A stretch of 64,000 nt of DNA from Leptospiraceae bacterium (lineage in GTDB: Bacteria > Spirochaetota > Leptospiria > Leptospirales > Leptospiraceae): NCBI GenBank assembly GCA_024233835.1, contig JACKPC010000007.1, positions 124,001 to 188,000 on the forward strand, written 5' to 3'. Position numbers and translations under genes: made by a program. The notes under the pieces are model-generated. The model saw only the letters and a list, made by a program, of their open reading frames with translations, was not told the DNA's origin and did no database searches. Positions 47,002-56,025 of the stretch are shown here, piece after piece. Position 1 is the first letter of the stretch, and each line of letters starts with the position of its first letter.

Positions 47002-48240
47002 TTGGAAAAAAAACGAAGCCCTTTTTTGTCTTATATTGGAATACTTACCGCTTTTGTCGGTCTGGTACTGAGTGTTTTGCTTATACAGGAATACTTTGGC
47101 AATGCCGGTTCCCTGGCAAATTCGCTCTGTTCTGCCGCCGGAGATGGAAGCGGTTGTAAAAAAGTAGCGGAAAGTGCCTATTCCGGTTTCAGTATCCCCC
47201 TTTTAGGTAAAATTCCCGTCGCCCTCTTTGGTTTCACCTTTTATGGTTTTATTGGCTATCTATTTTTCATGATAAGCCGGGTAGATGATGATAATGAACG
47301 TCTTTCCTATATAGGATTCGGCACATTTCTCTCTACGGTAGCCCTATTTATTGATTTGATTCTACTCTATGTTTCGGTCGGAATCATAGGAGCCGTCTGT
47401 CCTCTCTGTGCCATTACTTACGGAGTAAGCCTTGTGCTTCTTCTCTTATTTTTTATACAATACCAAAAAGAAAAAAGGAATGAAAGCCTTATGACTTATT
47501 TTACCCGCGGTCTTAAAATGAATATTTTAAACTTTCTGATTGTATCTCTCGCCTTTTTCGCCTGCGGGCTCGGAATCGGGCAATTTTCACAGGGAACGAA
47601 TAAGGAATCCATAGCCAGCGGTGATGCTAACGAAGAGGAAATTAAACTTGCTATACAGGCCTATAAATCGGCTCCTGTTGTAAATATCAGTACCGATAAA
47701 GCCTCCATGCTGGGAGATCCAAACGCAAGGATTACGATAGTCAAGTATGCCGATTACAACTGCGGACACTGTATGCACGCCAGTAAAATTTTAAAACGTA
47801 TGTTGTCTGAATTCAGCGGGATCATTAAGGTCTATTATAAAAACTTTCCTCTCGATGGAAATTGTAACCGCCTCGTCCAGAGGAAATCCCCCAATGGTAG
47901 CTCCTGTATCGCTGCCAGTGCTTCTATCTGTGCCAATAAACAGAGTAAATTTTTGGAAATGTACACAGGTCTTTATGGGGTAAATGAGTCCGGAGGGTAT
48001 CATACTGCCGCTACTACTATGGAAATTGCGAAATCAATTAAGCTGGATATTCCTTCTTTTCAAACCTGCCTGAATTCAGCAGAAGTCAGAGAGCAAATTA
48101 ACCGGGAAGTAGATGAAGCAGAGAAACTGAATATTCAGAGCACTCCATCTCTTTATATTAACAATAAACCCCTCACACCCGGAACTCCGGATCCAAACTT
48201 CTTAAGGGAACTCATCAAAGAGTTGATGAAGCAATCATAA
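47002..48240 (+). CDS. VKOR-DsbA fusion (disulfide-forming membrane protein)
   Basis: This 412-residue protein starts with TTG, preceded by AGGAAGGA. The N-terminal half is a VKOR domain with four or five spans, the loop Cys pair C43/C52, and the redox centre CPLC at 133-136. The C-terminal half is a thioredoxin-fold DsbA-like domain with the CGHC centre at 254-257. VKOR passes electrons from the DsbA part to quinone, replacing DsbB. It lies 4 bases after hisA in the same direction. Confidence 0.92.
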   Translation: MEKKRSPFLSYIGILTAFVGLVLSVLLIQEYFGNAGSLANSLCSAAGDGSGCKKVAESAYSGFSIPLLGKIPVALFGFTFYGFIGYLFFMISRVDDDNERLSYIGFGTFLSTVALFIDLILLYVSVGIIGAVCPLCAITYGVSLVLLLLFFIQYQKEKRNESLMTYFTRGLKMNILNFLIVSLAFFACGLGIGQFSQGTNKESIASGDANEEEIKLAIQAYKSAPVVNISTDKASMLGDPNARITIVKYADYNCGHCMHASKILKRMLSEFSGIIKVYYKNFPLDGNCNRLVQRKSPNGSSCIAASASICANKQSKFLEMYTGLYGVNESGGYHTAATTMEIAKSIKLDIPSFQTCLNSAEVREQINREVDEAEKLNIQSTPSLYINNKPLTPGTPDPNFLRELIKELMKQS

Positions 48241-48241
48241 A

Positions 48242-48985
48242 ATGGGAAAGAAAATTATTGTAGTCGGGGCTTCGAGCGGAATGGGAGCCGAAATTGCCAG
48301 GGAAAAACTGAAAAACGGAGACAGCGTTTGTATCGTTGCACGCCGTCAGGATAAACTCAAAGCCCTCGCAGAAGAGTTTAATAAAAATGGAGAAATAAAA
48401 GCTATTTCCATTATCAACGATGTTACAAATTTTTCTTCAGTAGAAACAGCCTTTAATAAAGCGGTAGATACCATGGGCGGTCTGGATGAAATTTATTACT
48501 GTTCCGGTCTAATGGAGTCTATCAGAATTGAGGAGTATTCTACCGAAAAAGATATTCGCACCCTGAATGTAAACCTCGGAGGAGCTTTTGCCTGGCTAAA
48601 TCCGGCTGCCGATTATTTTCAGCGAAAAGGTGAGGGTAAAATCATCGGAGTTTCTTCGGTGGCAGGAGACAGGGGAAGGGTAAAAAACCCTTCCTATCAC
48701 GCAGCTAAGGCAGGTTTTACCACCTACCTCGAATCTTTACGGAATCGCCTGAATAAAAAAGGAAAAATCACCGTTTTAACTGTCAGACCCGGTTTTGTGG
48801 ATACCGAAATGACAAAGGGAATGGAAGGGCTTTTCTGGTTAATTTCTGCAAACGAAGCCGCAAAAACTATTATAAAAGCTGCTGAAAAAAATTGTGAGGA
48901 TATTTATGTTCCGGCCCGCTGGAGGCTTGTCATGTTTATTATCCGCAACATACCTTCCTTCATCTTTAAAAAGTTATCTGTATAA
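48242..48985 (+). CDS. Short-chain dehydrogenase resembling DprE2
   Basis: This 247-residue SDR has VGASSGMGAEIA for NAD(P) binding, the catalytic YHAAK (Y152, K156) and the preceding Ser in GVSSVAG. Its C-terminus, YVPARWRLVMFIIRNIPSFI, is close to that of mycobacterial DprE2, where the second half of decaprenylphosphoryl-ribose epimerisation takes place. It starts 1 base after the VKOR stop and is 3 bases before a DprE1-like oxidase. The keto-reductase role is inferred. Confidence 0.82.
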   Translation: MGKKIIVVGASSGMGAEIAREKLKNGDSVCIVARRQDKLKALAEEFNKNGEIKAISIINDVTNFSSVETAFNKAVDTMGGLDEIYYCSGLMESIRIEEYSTEKDIRTLNVNLGGAFAWLNPAADYFQRKGEGKIIGVSSVAGDRGRVKNPSYHAAKAGFTTYLESLRNRLNKKGKITVLTVRPGFVDTEMTKGMEGLFWLISANEAAKTIIKAAEKNCEDIYVPARWRLVMFIIRNIPSFIFKKLSV

Positions 48986-48988
48986 TTT

Positions 48989-50422
48989 ATGAGTGTCAGG
49001 CAGAGTGATTTTCATTTCCCGATCCCGGAAAAAGTTCAGGATTGGGGTATGGCTCATCACTGTTACAGTCCCGTATTTCGCCCTGAAACAGAAAAAGAGA
49101 TTCGAAAAGTATTCCAGTTTGCCAGCAAACAAAAATTCTTTTTAGCTTTTCGGGGTGGAGGATGTAGCTACGGAGACTCTGCCATTAACAATAACGGAAT
49201 TATTCTGGATCTAAGCAATTTGAACAAAATTATAGACTTTGATCCAAATACCGGAATCCTTAACATTCAATCCGGCCTGAGTATGCAGGCCCTCTGTGAA
49301 TTCAGCCTTGAAAGAGGTTTCTGGCCACCGGTTGTAAGCAGTTCGACACAGGCCACTTTTGGAGGCTCTCTTTCTATGAACATTCACGGAAAGAACGGAT
49401 TCTCAATGGGAACCATAGGAGATCATGTTCTTGACTTTAAACTCCTATGCCCCTCCGGAAATATTTACTCCTGTAGCCGGGAAGAAAACTCGGAACTTTT
49501 TCATGCTGTAATAGGCGGTATGGGACTTCTTGGAGTTATCCTCGAAGTTCGTCTAAAACTCAAAAAAATCCATTCCTCTGAACTGGAAGTAAAAACCAAA
49601 AGAACCGAGAATCTGGAAGAAACCCTCGATTATTTTGAAAGGGCTGAAAATGCCTCGGATTATTTATATGCCTGGGTGGATGGATTCTCCAGCGGTCGTT
49701 CAACAGGTCGTGGTTTTGTTTTCAGAGCCCGACACTTAGAAGAAGGAGAAGATACGAGCCCCACCAGGTTTTCCATTAAAAACCATACTCTCGGTGAAAA
49801 TTTTTTTGGATTAATTCCCCGTTCTCTTATCTGGTTATTTTTTCTTCCTTTCACCAATAAACCCGGAAAAAAAGCCCTGAATAGCTTCTATTACCGAACC
49901 CAGGGAAAGGAAGAAAAGACACACAGAGAAAACTGCCTATCTTTTTTATTTACCGACGAGAAACTTCCTAACCTGAAGTATTCTTATAAACCCGGAAGCA
50001 TTATCCAATATCATGCTTTTGTACCGAGACAGAACAGTCTGAAAGTTATGATGCAGATGCTGCACCTTTCCCGGAAGAGAGGACTTCCTCCTTATGAATG
50101 CAAACTGGAAAAACACAGACCAAATAAATTCCTTTTCTCCGGCTCCCTCGATGGCTATTCTTTAACTATGGATTTTCCTTTGAACGAGGACAATCAGGCT
50201 TCTCTTACTCAACTTACAAAGGACTTCACAGAACTTCTCCTATTTAACAAAGGAAAAGTTTATCTGGCTGAAGATACTTCTTTAGAATCCAAAACGGTGA
50301 GGGAAATGTTCGGCGAAGAAGATATACAAACTTTAAAGCAATTAAAAAATTTCTGCGATCCCGAAAACCTCATTCAATCCGACCTGTACCGCAGAATTTT
50401 CTCAGATCTCTTAAAATTTTAA
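48989..50422 (+). CDS. FAD-dependent oxidase resembling DprE1
   Basis: This 477-residue protein has an FAD_binding_4 domain with FRGGGCSYGDSA and GGSLSMNIHGKNGFSMGT; H133 matches the FAD-bound His of DprE1. The C-terminal region follows DprE1 segment by segment (QYHAFVP, DGYSLTMDFPL, VYLAEDT). Two DprE1 active-site residues differ: the Cys387 equivalent is T393, and the Lys418 equivalent is E428. DprE1 oxidises the C2 hydroxyl of polyprenylphosphoryl-ribose. The substrate here may differ. This is alignment from memory, to be checked. Confidence 0.8.
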   Translation: MSVRQSDFHFPIPEKVQDWGMAHHCYSPVFRPETEKEIRKVFQFASKQKFFLAFRGGGCSYGDSAINNNGIILDLSNLNKIIDFDPNTGILNIQSGLSMQALCEFSLERGFWPPVVSSSTQATFGGSLSMNIHGKNGFSMGTIGDHVLDFKLLCPSGNIYSCSREENSELFHAVIGGMGLLGVILEVRLKLKKIHSSELEVKTKRTENLEETLDYFERAENASDYLYAWVDGFSSGRSTGRGFVFRARHLEEGEDTSPTRFSIKNHTLGENFFGLIPRSLIWLFFLPFTNKPGKKALNSFYYRTQGKEEKTHRENCLSFLFTDEKLPNLKYSYKPGSIIQYHAFVPRQNSLKVMMQMLHLSRKRGLPPYECKLEKHRPNKFLFSGSLDGYSLTMDFPLNEDNQASLTQLTKDFTELLLFNKGKVYLAEDTSLESKTVREMFGEEDIQTLKQLKNFCDPENLIQSDLYRRIFSDLLKF

Positions 50423-50427
50423 TTCTG

Positions 50428-51816
50428 TTATTCCTTTTCTTTTTTTAGTTCCTGAACCGCTGTTTGAATCTTCTTTTCTACAAGGATTCCATCTTCCCAG
50501 ACCATATCTTCTACAATTTCTCCCTTTGGTCCAAAAAACTTTCCCTGACCGTGTTTTTTATTAAAGCGGAAAAAGCCCTCATAACGGCTCCCATCTTTTT
50601 TATAGATAACACCCCTGCCATGCTTTAAACCATTTTCAAAACTCCCCTGGTATTTATCTCCATTCGGATAAAAATACGTTCCTTCTCCATGGTATTCATC
50701 ATACCGAAAAAAGCCTGAATACTTACTCCCATCAGAGAAAGAATAGGTTCCGCTTCCATGAAACTTATCACCCTCAAAAGTTCCCTCATATTTGTCGCCT
50801 TTGGAATAATAGTAAACACCTTTTCCGTTTCTTTTACCGTATTGAAATTCTCCCTCGTACCGGTCTCCATTATGATACTTAAGAATTCCTTTTCCATGAG
50901 GCTTTCCATTATAAAAGCTACCTTCAAAAAAGTCCTTATTCGCATAGAGAAGCTTCCCTTTTCCATGGTACTTATCGTTTTGAAATTCTCCTTCGTATTT
51001 CTCGCTCGGTCCGAATAACACACCTTTACCAACAAAGTGATCAAACTCAAATTGTCCGATGAACTTACCCAGGCCCCCCGCAAAAGTATATACCCCCTGT
51101 CCGTGGTACATATCATCTTTAAATTCCCCGGAATAAACATCTCCGTCCGAAAAGCTATAAGTTCCCAGACCATTATATTTATCTTCCTTGAACTCTCCTA
51201 CATACTGAGAACCATCCGCGTAGGTATAAATCCCGTGTCCGACCTTCTTCCCTTCCTGAAAATTTCCGCTGAATTCATCCCCATTTTTTAGAGACATAGA
51301 GCCTCTACCATTAAACTGATCGTTTTTAAACCTTCCTACGTATTTATCTCCATCTGAAAAGATAAAAGTTCCTTCTCCATCAAATTTATCTTCTTTAAAT
51401 TCTCCTACGTATTTGGAACCGTCTTCAAAATAATAAGTTCCGAGACCATGCCGCTTTCCGTAAACAAACTCCCCGCTGTAATAAACTCCATCTTTATACT
51501 TATAAATCCCTTTTCCATGATAAAGGCTTTTCTCAAAACTTCCTATGTATTTATCTCCGCTGGCAAAGATATACTCTCCCTCTCCCTGTAGTTCTCCGTT
51601 CTTCCAATCGCCCTTATACCGGCTGCCATCAAAGTAGAAGTAAATTCCTTCTCCGTTTTTCTGGCCGTCTTTCCATTGCCCGATATATTTCTCGCCATTT
51701 TCATATTTCATGATGCCTTTTCCATCCTGGCAATTACCCTTAATACAATCTCTTGCTTCGAGACCAGAGCTAAAAAATTCAATGAGAACCAGGAAAATAA
51801 TTAATTGTGTTTTCAA
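50428..51816 (-). CDS. Secreted MORN-repeat protein (about 17 repeats)
   Basis: This 462-residue protein has a signal peptide (about 1-20) and then an N-terminal CIKGNCQDGKG, followed by about 17 MORN repeats of 23 residues (GDKYVG-F...GKGTY pattern). It ends with a Lys/Glu tail. MORN repeats bind lipids or proteins in eukaryotes, but their bacterial roles are mostly unknown. It overlaps the upstream MORN gene by 4 bases. Confidence 0.88.
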   Translation of the reverse strand: MKTQLIIFLVLIEFFSSGLEARDCIKGNCQDGKGIMKYENGEKYIGQWKDGQKNGEGIYFYFDGSRYKGDWKNGELQGEGEYIFASGDKYIGSFEKSLYHGKGIYKYKDGVYYSGEFVYGKRHGLGTYYFEDGSKYVGEFKEDKFDGEGTFIFSDGDKYVGRFKNDQFNGRGSMSLKNGDEFSGNFQEGKKVGHGIYTYADGSQYVGEFKEDKYNGLGTYSFSDGDVYSGEFKDDMYHGQGVYTFAGGLGKFIGQFEFDHFVGKGVLFGPSEKYEGEFQNDKYHGKGKLLYANKDFFEGSFYNGKPHGKGILKYHNGDRYEGEFQYGKRNGKGVYYYSKGDKYEGTFEGDKFHGSGTYSFSDGSKYSGFFRYDEYHGEGTYFYPNGDKYQGSFENGLKHGRGVIYKKDGSRYEGFFRFNKKHGQGKFFGPKGEIVEDMVWEDGILVEKKIQTAVQELKKEKE

Positions 51817-52388
51817 TTTTTATTTACACCTCTCCAGAAAGGTTGGGAAATCTTACGCATCTGTTTTATCTTCCTTGTCTTCTGTGGTTTTTGAGCTATC
51901 CTCGGGCTCAAAGGTTTTCTGTCAAATTCCATGGTTCCTTTGCCGGCTTTCAAACCATTTACCCACTGCCCCCGGTATACCGCTCCGCTTTTGTAGTACA
52001 TAGTACCAAAGCCATTCTTCAAGCCTTTTCTCCAGGAACCGATGTATTTATGTCCTTTTTGATAGGTCATGGTCCCCTCTCCATCCGGGTAATTGTCCTT
52101 AAAATGGCCTTCATAACGATTTCCGTTTCTCAGAATCGCTTCTCCCTTTCCATTGGGCATATCGTTTTTAAACTCACCTTCATACTTATCTCCACCATAA
52201 AAGTAATAGGTTCCCTTACCTGATTTCTTACCCATTTCAAATTGTCCTGTATACTTGTCCCCGTTGTAATAGGTCATGCTACCGGTTCCATTCACGCAGT
52301 CTCCATAAACACACCTTGACTGGGAGAAAAGGGCGGAAAGATATGATAAGAATAAAAAACTAATGATTGTATAGATAGATAATTTCAT
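51813..52388 (-). CDS. Secreted MORN-repeat protein (5 repeats)
   Basis: This 191-residue protein has a signal peptide (ending near FSQS), then CVYGDCVNGTG, five MORN repeats, and a basic C-terminus. It is the first gene of the two-gene MORN operon; the shared CxxGxCxxGxG start shows the two are paralogues. The divergent gene on the other side is the Lcl/ankyrin protein. Confidence 0.87.
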   Translation of the reverse strand: MKLSIYTIISFLFLSYLSALFSQSRCVYGDCVNGTGSMTYYNGDKYTGQFEMGKKSGKGTYYFYGGDKYEGEFKNDMPNGKGEAILRNGNRYEGHFKDNYPDGEGTMTYQKGHKYIGSWRKGLKNGFGTMYYKSGAVYRGQWVNGLKAGKGTMEFDRKPLSPRIAQKPQKTRKIKQMRKISQPFWRGVNKN

Positions 52389-52595
52389 TACGAGTTCCTT
52401 GTGCTATAGGAAAAACCTAAAAACTGGCTAAAACTTTTGCTTTATTTATAAATCCATAGAACCTAAAGTCAATCGTAAAACCTTATTTCAGGATAAAGGA
52501 AACAAACGTATTTCTTCTTCGTCGCAACTCTATTTTTTCTTGTGTTTTATTATAGTATAATTTTTAGTTATATTTAAGATACAGGTAAAATCTCT

Positions 52596-55304
52596 ATGAA
52601 CTCTCAATTAATAATGACAGGTACAATGAAAAAAACTAAACAAATATCGATGCTGGTATGGGGACTTCTATTCACATTATCTCTCTCTGCTGAGTTTACA
52701 GAAGAGAAGTCAAAAGGAATTATATCCGAATCCACTCAGGTATACTGGGAATATTGTGATAATGGCTCTTTTAAAGACTCTAAATGTTCGGGAGAAGGAA
52801 AAGATATGAGTTGGGAAGAGGCCAGTAAAGCCTGCGAAACTCTGGATCTCGAAGGAAAGAAATGGCGCCTCCCAAGCTCAGATGAACTTCGCTCTCTTTT
52901 GAATTATATTAAAGATACAAAGGAATTTTCTTCTGCGGAAGCAAAATACTACTACTGGACTAAATACAGGGGTTTATACGGCGTAGTAAATAAAGAAAGA
53001 ATCTATTTTGGCTACGATCAGGGCACAACCCTCGATTCCCGTCGTTATTATAAAGTTAGATGTATCAGTAATGATGCAAAAGGTTCCGGTTCCAAAACTT
53101 CAGACAGAACTACTCCGGTAGATGATGGCTCTTCTAAAGAGGGAACAACAACCACCGATAAAGTCGAGCCTGCTAAAACGGACGAAGGCTCAACGAAAGA
53201 AGGTACAGAAACTACGGATAAAACAGAACCTGCTAAAACAGACGAGGGTTCTTCCAAAGAAGGTACAGAAACTACGGACAAAACCGAGCCTGCTAAAACG
53301 GACGAAGGCTCAACGAAAGAAGGTACAGAAACTACAGATAAAACCGAGCCTGCTAAAACGGACGAAGGTTCTTCCAAAGAAGGCACTGATACAGCAGATA
53401 GAACCACTCCTGCTGATGATACCACAAAAACAGAGGACAGCACAAAACCTATAAATAAAACTCCGATTCCAAACCCCGGCACAGGAGTAGCCGATGCTCT
53501 TGCTCTGGCTGACAATGTTCGCGGACTACCCAAAGGAACAGGCCTTATTATTGACGAAGGTTCTTCCAAAGAAGGTTCTGAAACAACAGACAAAACCGAA
53601 CCCGCGAAAACAGACGAAGGTTCTTCCAAAGAAGGTACAGAAACTACGGATAAAACCGAGCCTGCCAAAACAGACGAAGGTTCTTCCAAAGAAGGTACAG
53701 AAACTACGGATAAAACCGAGCCTGCCAAAACAGACGAAGGTTCTTCCAAAGAGGGTACTGATACAGCAGATAGAACTACTCCTGCTGATGATACCAGCAA
53801 AACAGATGATAGTTCAAAACCTATAAATAAAACTCCGATTCCAAATCCCGGCACTGGAGTAGCCGATGCTCTTGCTCTGGCTGACAATGTAAGAGGTCTG
53901 CCCAAGGGAACAGGTCTCATCATTGACGAAGGTTCTTCCAAAGAAGGTTCTGAAACAACAGACAAAACCGAACCCGCCAAAACAGACGAAGGTTCTTCTA
54001 AAGAAGGAACAGAAACTACTGACAAAACCGAGCCTGCTAAAACGGACGAGGGTTCCTCCAAAGAAGGTTCTGAAACAGCCACTGACACAACAGAACCCGC
54101 CAAAACTACTGAAAGTACAGCTACCACCGAACCCGCCAAAACTGATGAAGGTTCCTCTAAAGAAGGAGCTGTTTCGGTTGTAACCAATCCGGAAGAAAGA
54201 GGGAGTTCCACTTCCAAAACTCCGATTCCAAGTCCTTCGAAATCCACTACTGCAAATATGCTGGCACTGGACGAAACTACCGGTGACAGAACTGTTATGG
54301 ATGGTAGCGAAGCAGGAGGAGACATTGGAAAAGAAAGCAATATCATTGTAAAAACAATCGAAGGTGATTTACAGGGAGTTAAAGACGCTCTGAAAGCCGG
54401 TGATAGTCCTGACAGCGTTTCTACAAAAGGAATGTCAGCCTTAACCATTGCTACTTACTTCGGTCACACGGAGATTATAAAAGAACTTCTCACTAAAAAA
54501 GCTTCTCCGAACCATTCCAAAATGGTTGGAAACTGGGATGCTATCTGGATGGCAACCATTACCAATAAACCTGAGCTACTCCAGCTTTATCTATTAGCCG
54601 GTGGCAACCCGAATAAACAATATTATAAAGGTCAGACTGCTTTAATGTATGCTTCTCTCAAAGGTAAGTCTATACTGGTAAATGCACTTTTAGCAGCAAA
54701 AGCCAATCCGAATTTAAAAAATTCTGATAACAAAACAGCTCTAATTATGGCTTCCTTCAATGGGCATCTGGAAGTTATAAAAGCCCTGCTGGCAAAAGGT
54801 GCTAATGTGAATGACCTTGATAATGAGCAAGAATCAGCTCTTATGAAGTCTGTTTACAAAAATAACAAAGATGTAGCGAAAACCCTTGTTTCCGCGAAAG
54901 CAAACCTGAACTTTCAGGACATAGGAAAAGAGACTGCTCTTTTCAAAGCCTGCTACAAAGGTTACGAAGAGCTGGCAAAAGTCTTTATTGATGCAAAAGC
55001 TAATCCTGAACTGGCAAACCAAAGAGGAAACACACCGCTGATGTATTCTTCTATAAGGGGAAATGTAAATACAGTAAAAGCCCTAATTGCAGCAAAGGCT
55101 AATGTAAACACACAAAATAATCTTGGTTTTACTGCTCTTTTCTTTGCTGTTGACAGGAATAAATTTGACATCGTAAAACTTCTGGTAGAAGCCGGAGCCA
55201 ATGTGAATGTCAAAACAGGAAAAGGAACTACTCCCCTGGAAAAAGCCGTAAAAAACAATTATACAGACATTGCCAATTACTTGAAAAGTAAAGGAGCCAA
55301 ATAA
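52596..55304 (+). CDS. Lcl-domain, low-complexity and ankyrin-repeat exported protein
   Basis: This 902-residue protein has a signal peptide, then an Lcl/DUF1566-type domain (WEEASKACETLD, WRLPSSDELRSLL, near 60-150). A Thr/Glu/Lys-rich region of 20-residue units (KEGTETTDKTEPAKT) follows, and about nine ankyrin repeats occupy residues 590-900. The units contain a 124-residue (372-bp) segmental duplication with an embedded PIPNPGTGVADALALADN motif. The start may be the ATG at 52596, 52614 or 52626. It is probably exposed outside the cytoplasm. Confidence 0.82.
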   Translation: MNSQLIMTGTMKKTKQISMLVWGLLFTLSLSAEFTEEKSKGIISESTQVYWEYCDNGSFKDSKCSGEGKDMSWEEASKACETLDLEGKKWRLPSSDELRSLLNYIKDTKEFSSAEAKYYYWTKYRGLYGVVNKERIYFGYDQGTTLDSRRYYKVRCISNDAKGSGSKTSDRTTPVDDGSSKEGTTTTDKVEPAKTDEGSTKEGTETTDKTEPAKTDEGSSKEGTETTDKTEPAKTDEGSTKEGTETTDKTEPAKTDEGSSKEGTDTADRTTPADDTTKTEDSTKPINKTPIPNPGTGVADALALADNVRGLPKGTGLIIDEGSSKEGSETTDKTEPAKTDEGSSKEGTETTDKTEPAKTDEGSSKEGTETTDKTEPAKTDEGSSKEGTDTADRTTPADDTSKTDDSSKPINKTPIPNPGTGVADALALADNVRGLPKGTGLIIDEGSSKEGSETTDKTEPAKTDEGSSKEGTETTDKTEPAKTDEGSSKEGSETATDTTEPAKTTESTATTEPAKTDEGSSKEGAVSVVTNPEERGSSTSKTPIPSPSKSTTANMLALDETTGDRTVMDGSEAGGDIGKESNIIVKTIEGDLQGVKDALKAGDSPDSVSTKGMSALTIATYFGHTEIIKELLTKKASPNHSKMVGNWDAIWMATITNKPELLQLYLLAGGNPNKQYYKGQTALMYASLKGKSILVNALLAAKANPNLKNSDNKTALIMASFNGHLEVIKALLAKGANVNDLDNEQESALMKSVYKNNKDVAKTLVSAKANLNFQDIGKETALFKACYKGYEELAKVFIDAKANPELANQRGNTPLMYSSIRGNVNTVKALIAAKANVNTQNNLGFTALFFAVDRNKFDIVKLLVEAGANVNVKTGKGTTPLEKAVKNNYTDIANYLKSKGAK
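53100..54200. repeat. Coding tandem repeats, 60-bp units within a 372-bp duplication
   Basis: Units of about 60 bp encode DEGSSKEGTETTDKTEP-type segments. Segments from 53388 and 53760 are duplicated 372 bp apart with only scattered base changes. The repeats lie entirely within the reading frame and preserve it. Confidence 0.85.
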
Positions 55305-55334
55305 AACCTCAAGTTTATTGAGAGTTGTAAAGTA

Positions 55335-55363
55335 AAAGCCATGAGAGATCATGGCTTTTTTTA
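55335..55363 (+). terminator. Intrinsic terminator after the ankyrin gene
   Basis: AAAGCCATGA and TCATGGCTTT form a 10-bp stem with a GAGA loop, followed by a run of T. Confidence 0.88.
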
Positions 55364-55450
55364 TCTCCCTGATAGTTCTTCTAAAAAGACAATTAGTTTT
55401 TTCCTTTGATGAATAAATCACTTACTATAGTATACGTATGCGGGAATTTT

Positions 55451-55894
55451 ATGAATTTTAACTGGAATAATAATTATTTATTAGGTATTGAAGATATTGA
55501 TTCACAACATCATAGCTTTTTAAATTTAATAAAGAAATTAAATGATGTATTTCAAAGTGTTGAAGACCCCAAATATGTGAAGAAACTCATTGCAGAAATC
55601 AATGCTTATGCAAAATACCACTTCATAAGTGAAGAAAACTTTATGTATTCTATAAATTATCCTAATATAGAAGAACACAGATTAGAGCATTTAGAAATCC
55701 TTGATGTCCTTTCTGAAAAAGAAATAGCTTTATCCATAAATAATTTTAATGAAGCCTGTGAAGAAATAATAGCCTTCTTATTAAAATGGTTTAAAAGTCA
55801 TACCTCCCTGGAGGACAAACAAATTGCTACATTCTATTTTAAAAACAAAGTTCAGATAGGGGACCATAGTGAAAGGAACGCAGAAAAATCCTAA
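55451..55894 (+). CDS. Bacteriohemerythrin
   Basis: Starting at the ATG at 55451 (GGGA upstream), the protein reads FNWNNNYLLGIEDIDSQHHSF, the hemerythrin entry motif with its His ligand, followed by KYHFISEENFM, EEHRLEHLEIL and KSHTSLEDK, which supply the remaining di-iron ligands. Bacteriohemerythrins bind O2. The frame extends 15 codons further up, but that part is not homologous. At 147 residues it is normal. Confidence 0.92.
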   Translation: MNFNWNNNYLLGIEDIDSQHHSFLNLIKKLNDVFQSVEDPKYVKKLIAEINAYAKYHFISEENFMYSINYPNIEEHRLEHLEILDVLSEKEIALSINNFNEACEEIIAFLLKWFKSHTSLEDKQIATFYFKNKVQIGDHSERNAEKS

Positions 55895-55901
55895 AATATA
55901 A

Positions 55902-55929
55902 TTGACAGTATTTATCCCCTGATGATACT
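55902..55929 (+). promoter_or_regulatory. Promoter of the tRNA-Gly gene
   Basis: TTGACA (55902) and GATACT (55924) are 16 bases apart, placing the start about 9 bases before the tRNA. It closely resembles the 5S promoter. Confidence 0.7.
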
Positions 55930-55944
55930 GGTTTTACTTTCCTT

Positions 55945-56015
55945 GCGGGCGTGGTGTAACGGTAGCACAGCAGCCTTCCAAGCTTCTGGCGGGGGTTCGA
56001 GTCCCCTCGCCCGCT
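55945..56015 (+). tRNA. tRNA-Gly (anticodon TCC)
   Basis: The 71-base cloverleaf has an acceptor stem GCGGGCG/CGCCCGC, D-arm, anticodon loop CTTCCAA (anticodon TCC), and a T-arm with TTCGAGT. The anticodon stem has one C-T mismatch by eye. The CCA end is not encoded. The AmgK-like gene starts 10 bases downstream and may be read from the same promoter. Confidence 0.95.
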
Positions 56016-56025
56016 AATTCCTTTT

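Noticed and set aside
50625..51173. 182-codon minus-strand frame inside the MORN gene
   Set aside because: It is an alternate frame of the repetitive MORN coding sequence on the same strand, without its own domain pattern.
53100..54200. CRISPR-like regularly spaced repeats
   Set aside because: Units are contiguous, keep the reading frame, and encode a Thr/Glu/Lys-rich protein region; there are no unique spacers or cas genes.
53048..54448. 466-codon open frame on the minus strand
   Set aside because: It is the antisense reading of a low-complexity repeat in a well-supported plus-strand gene; repeats without stops create long shadow frames.
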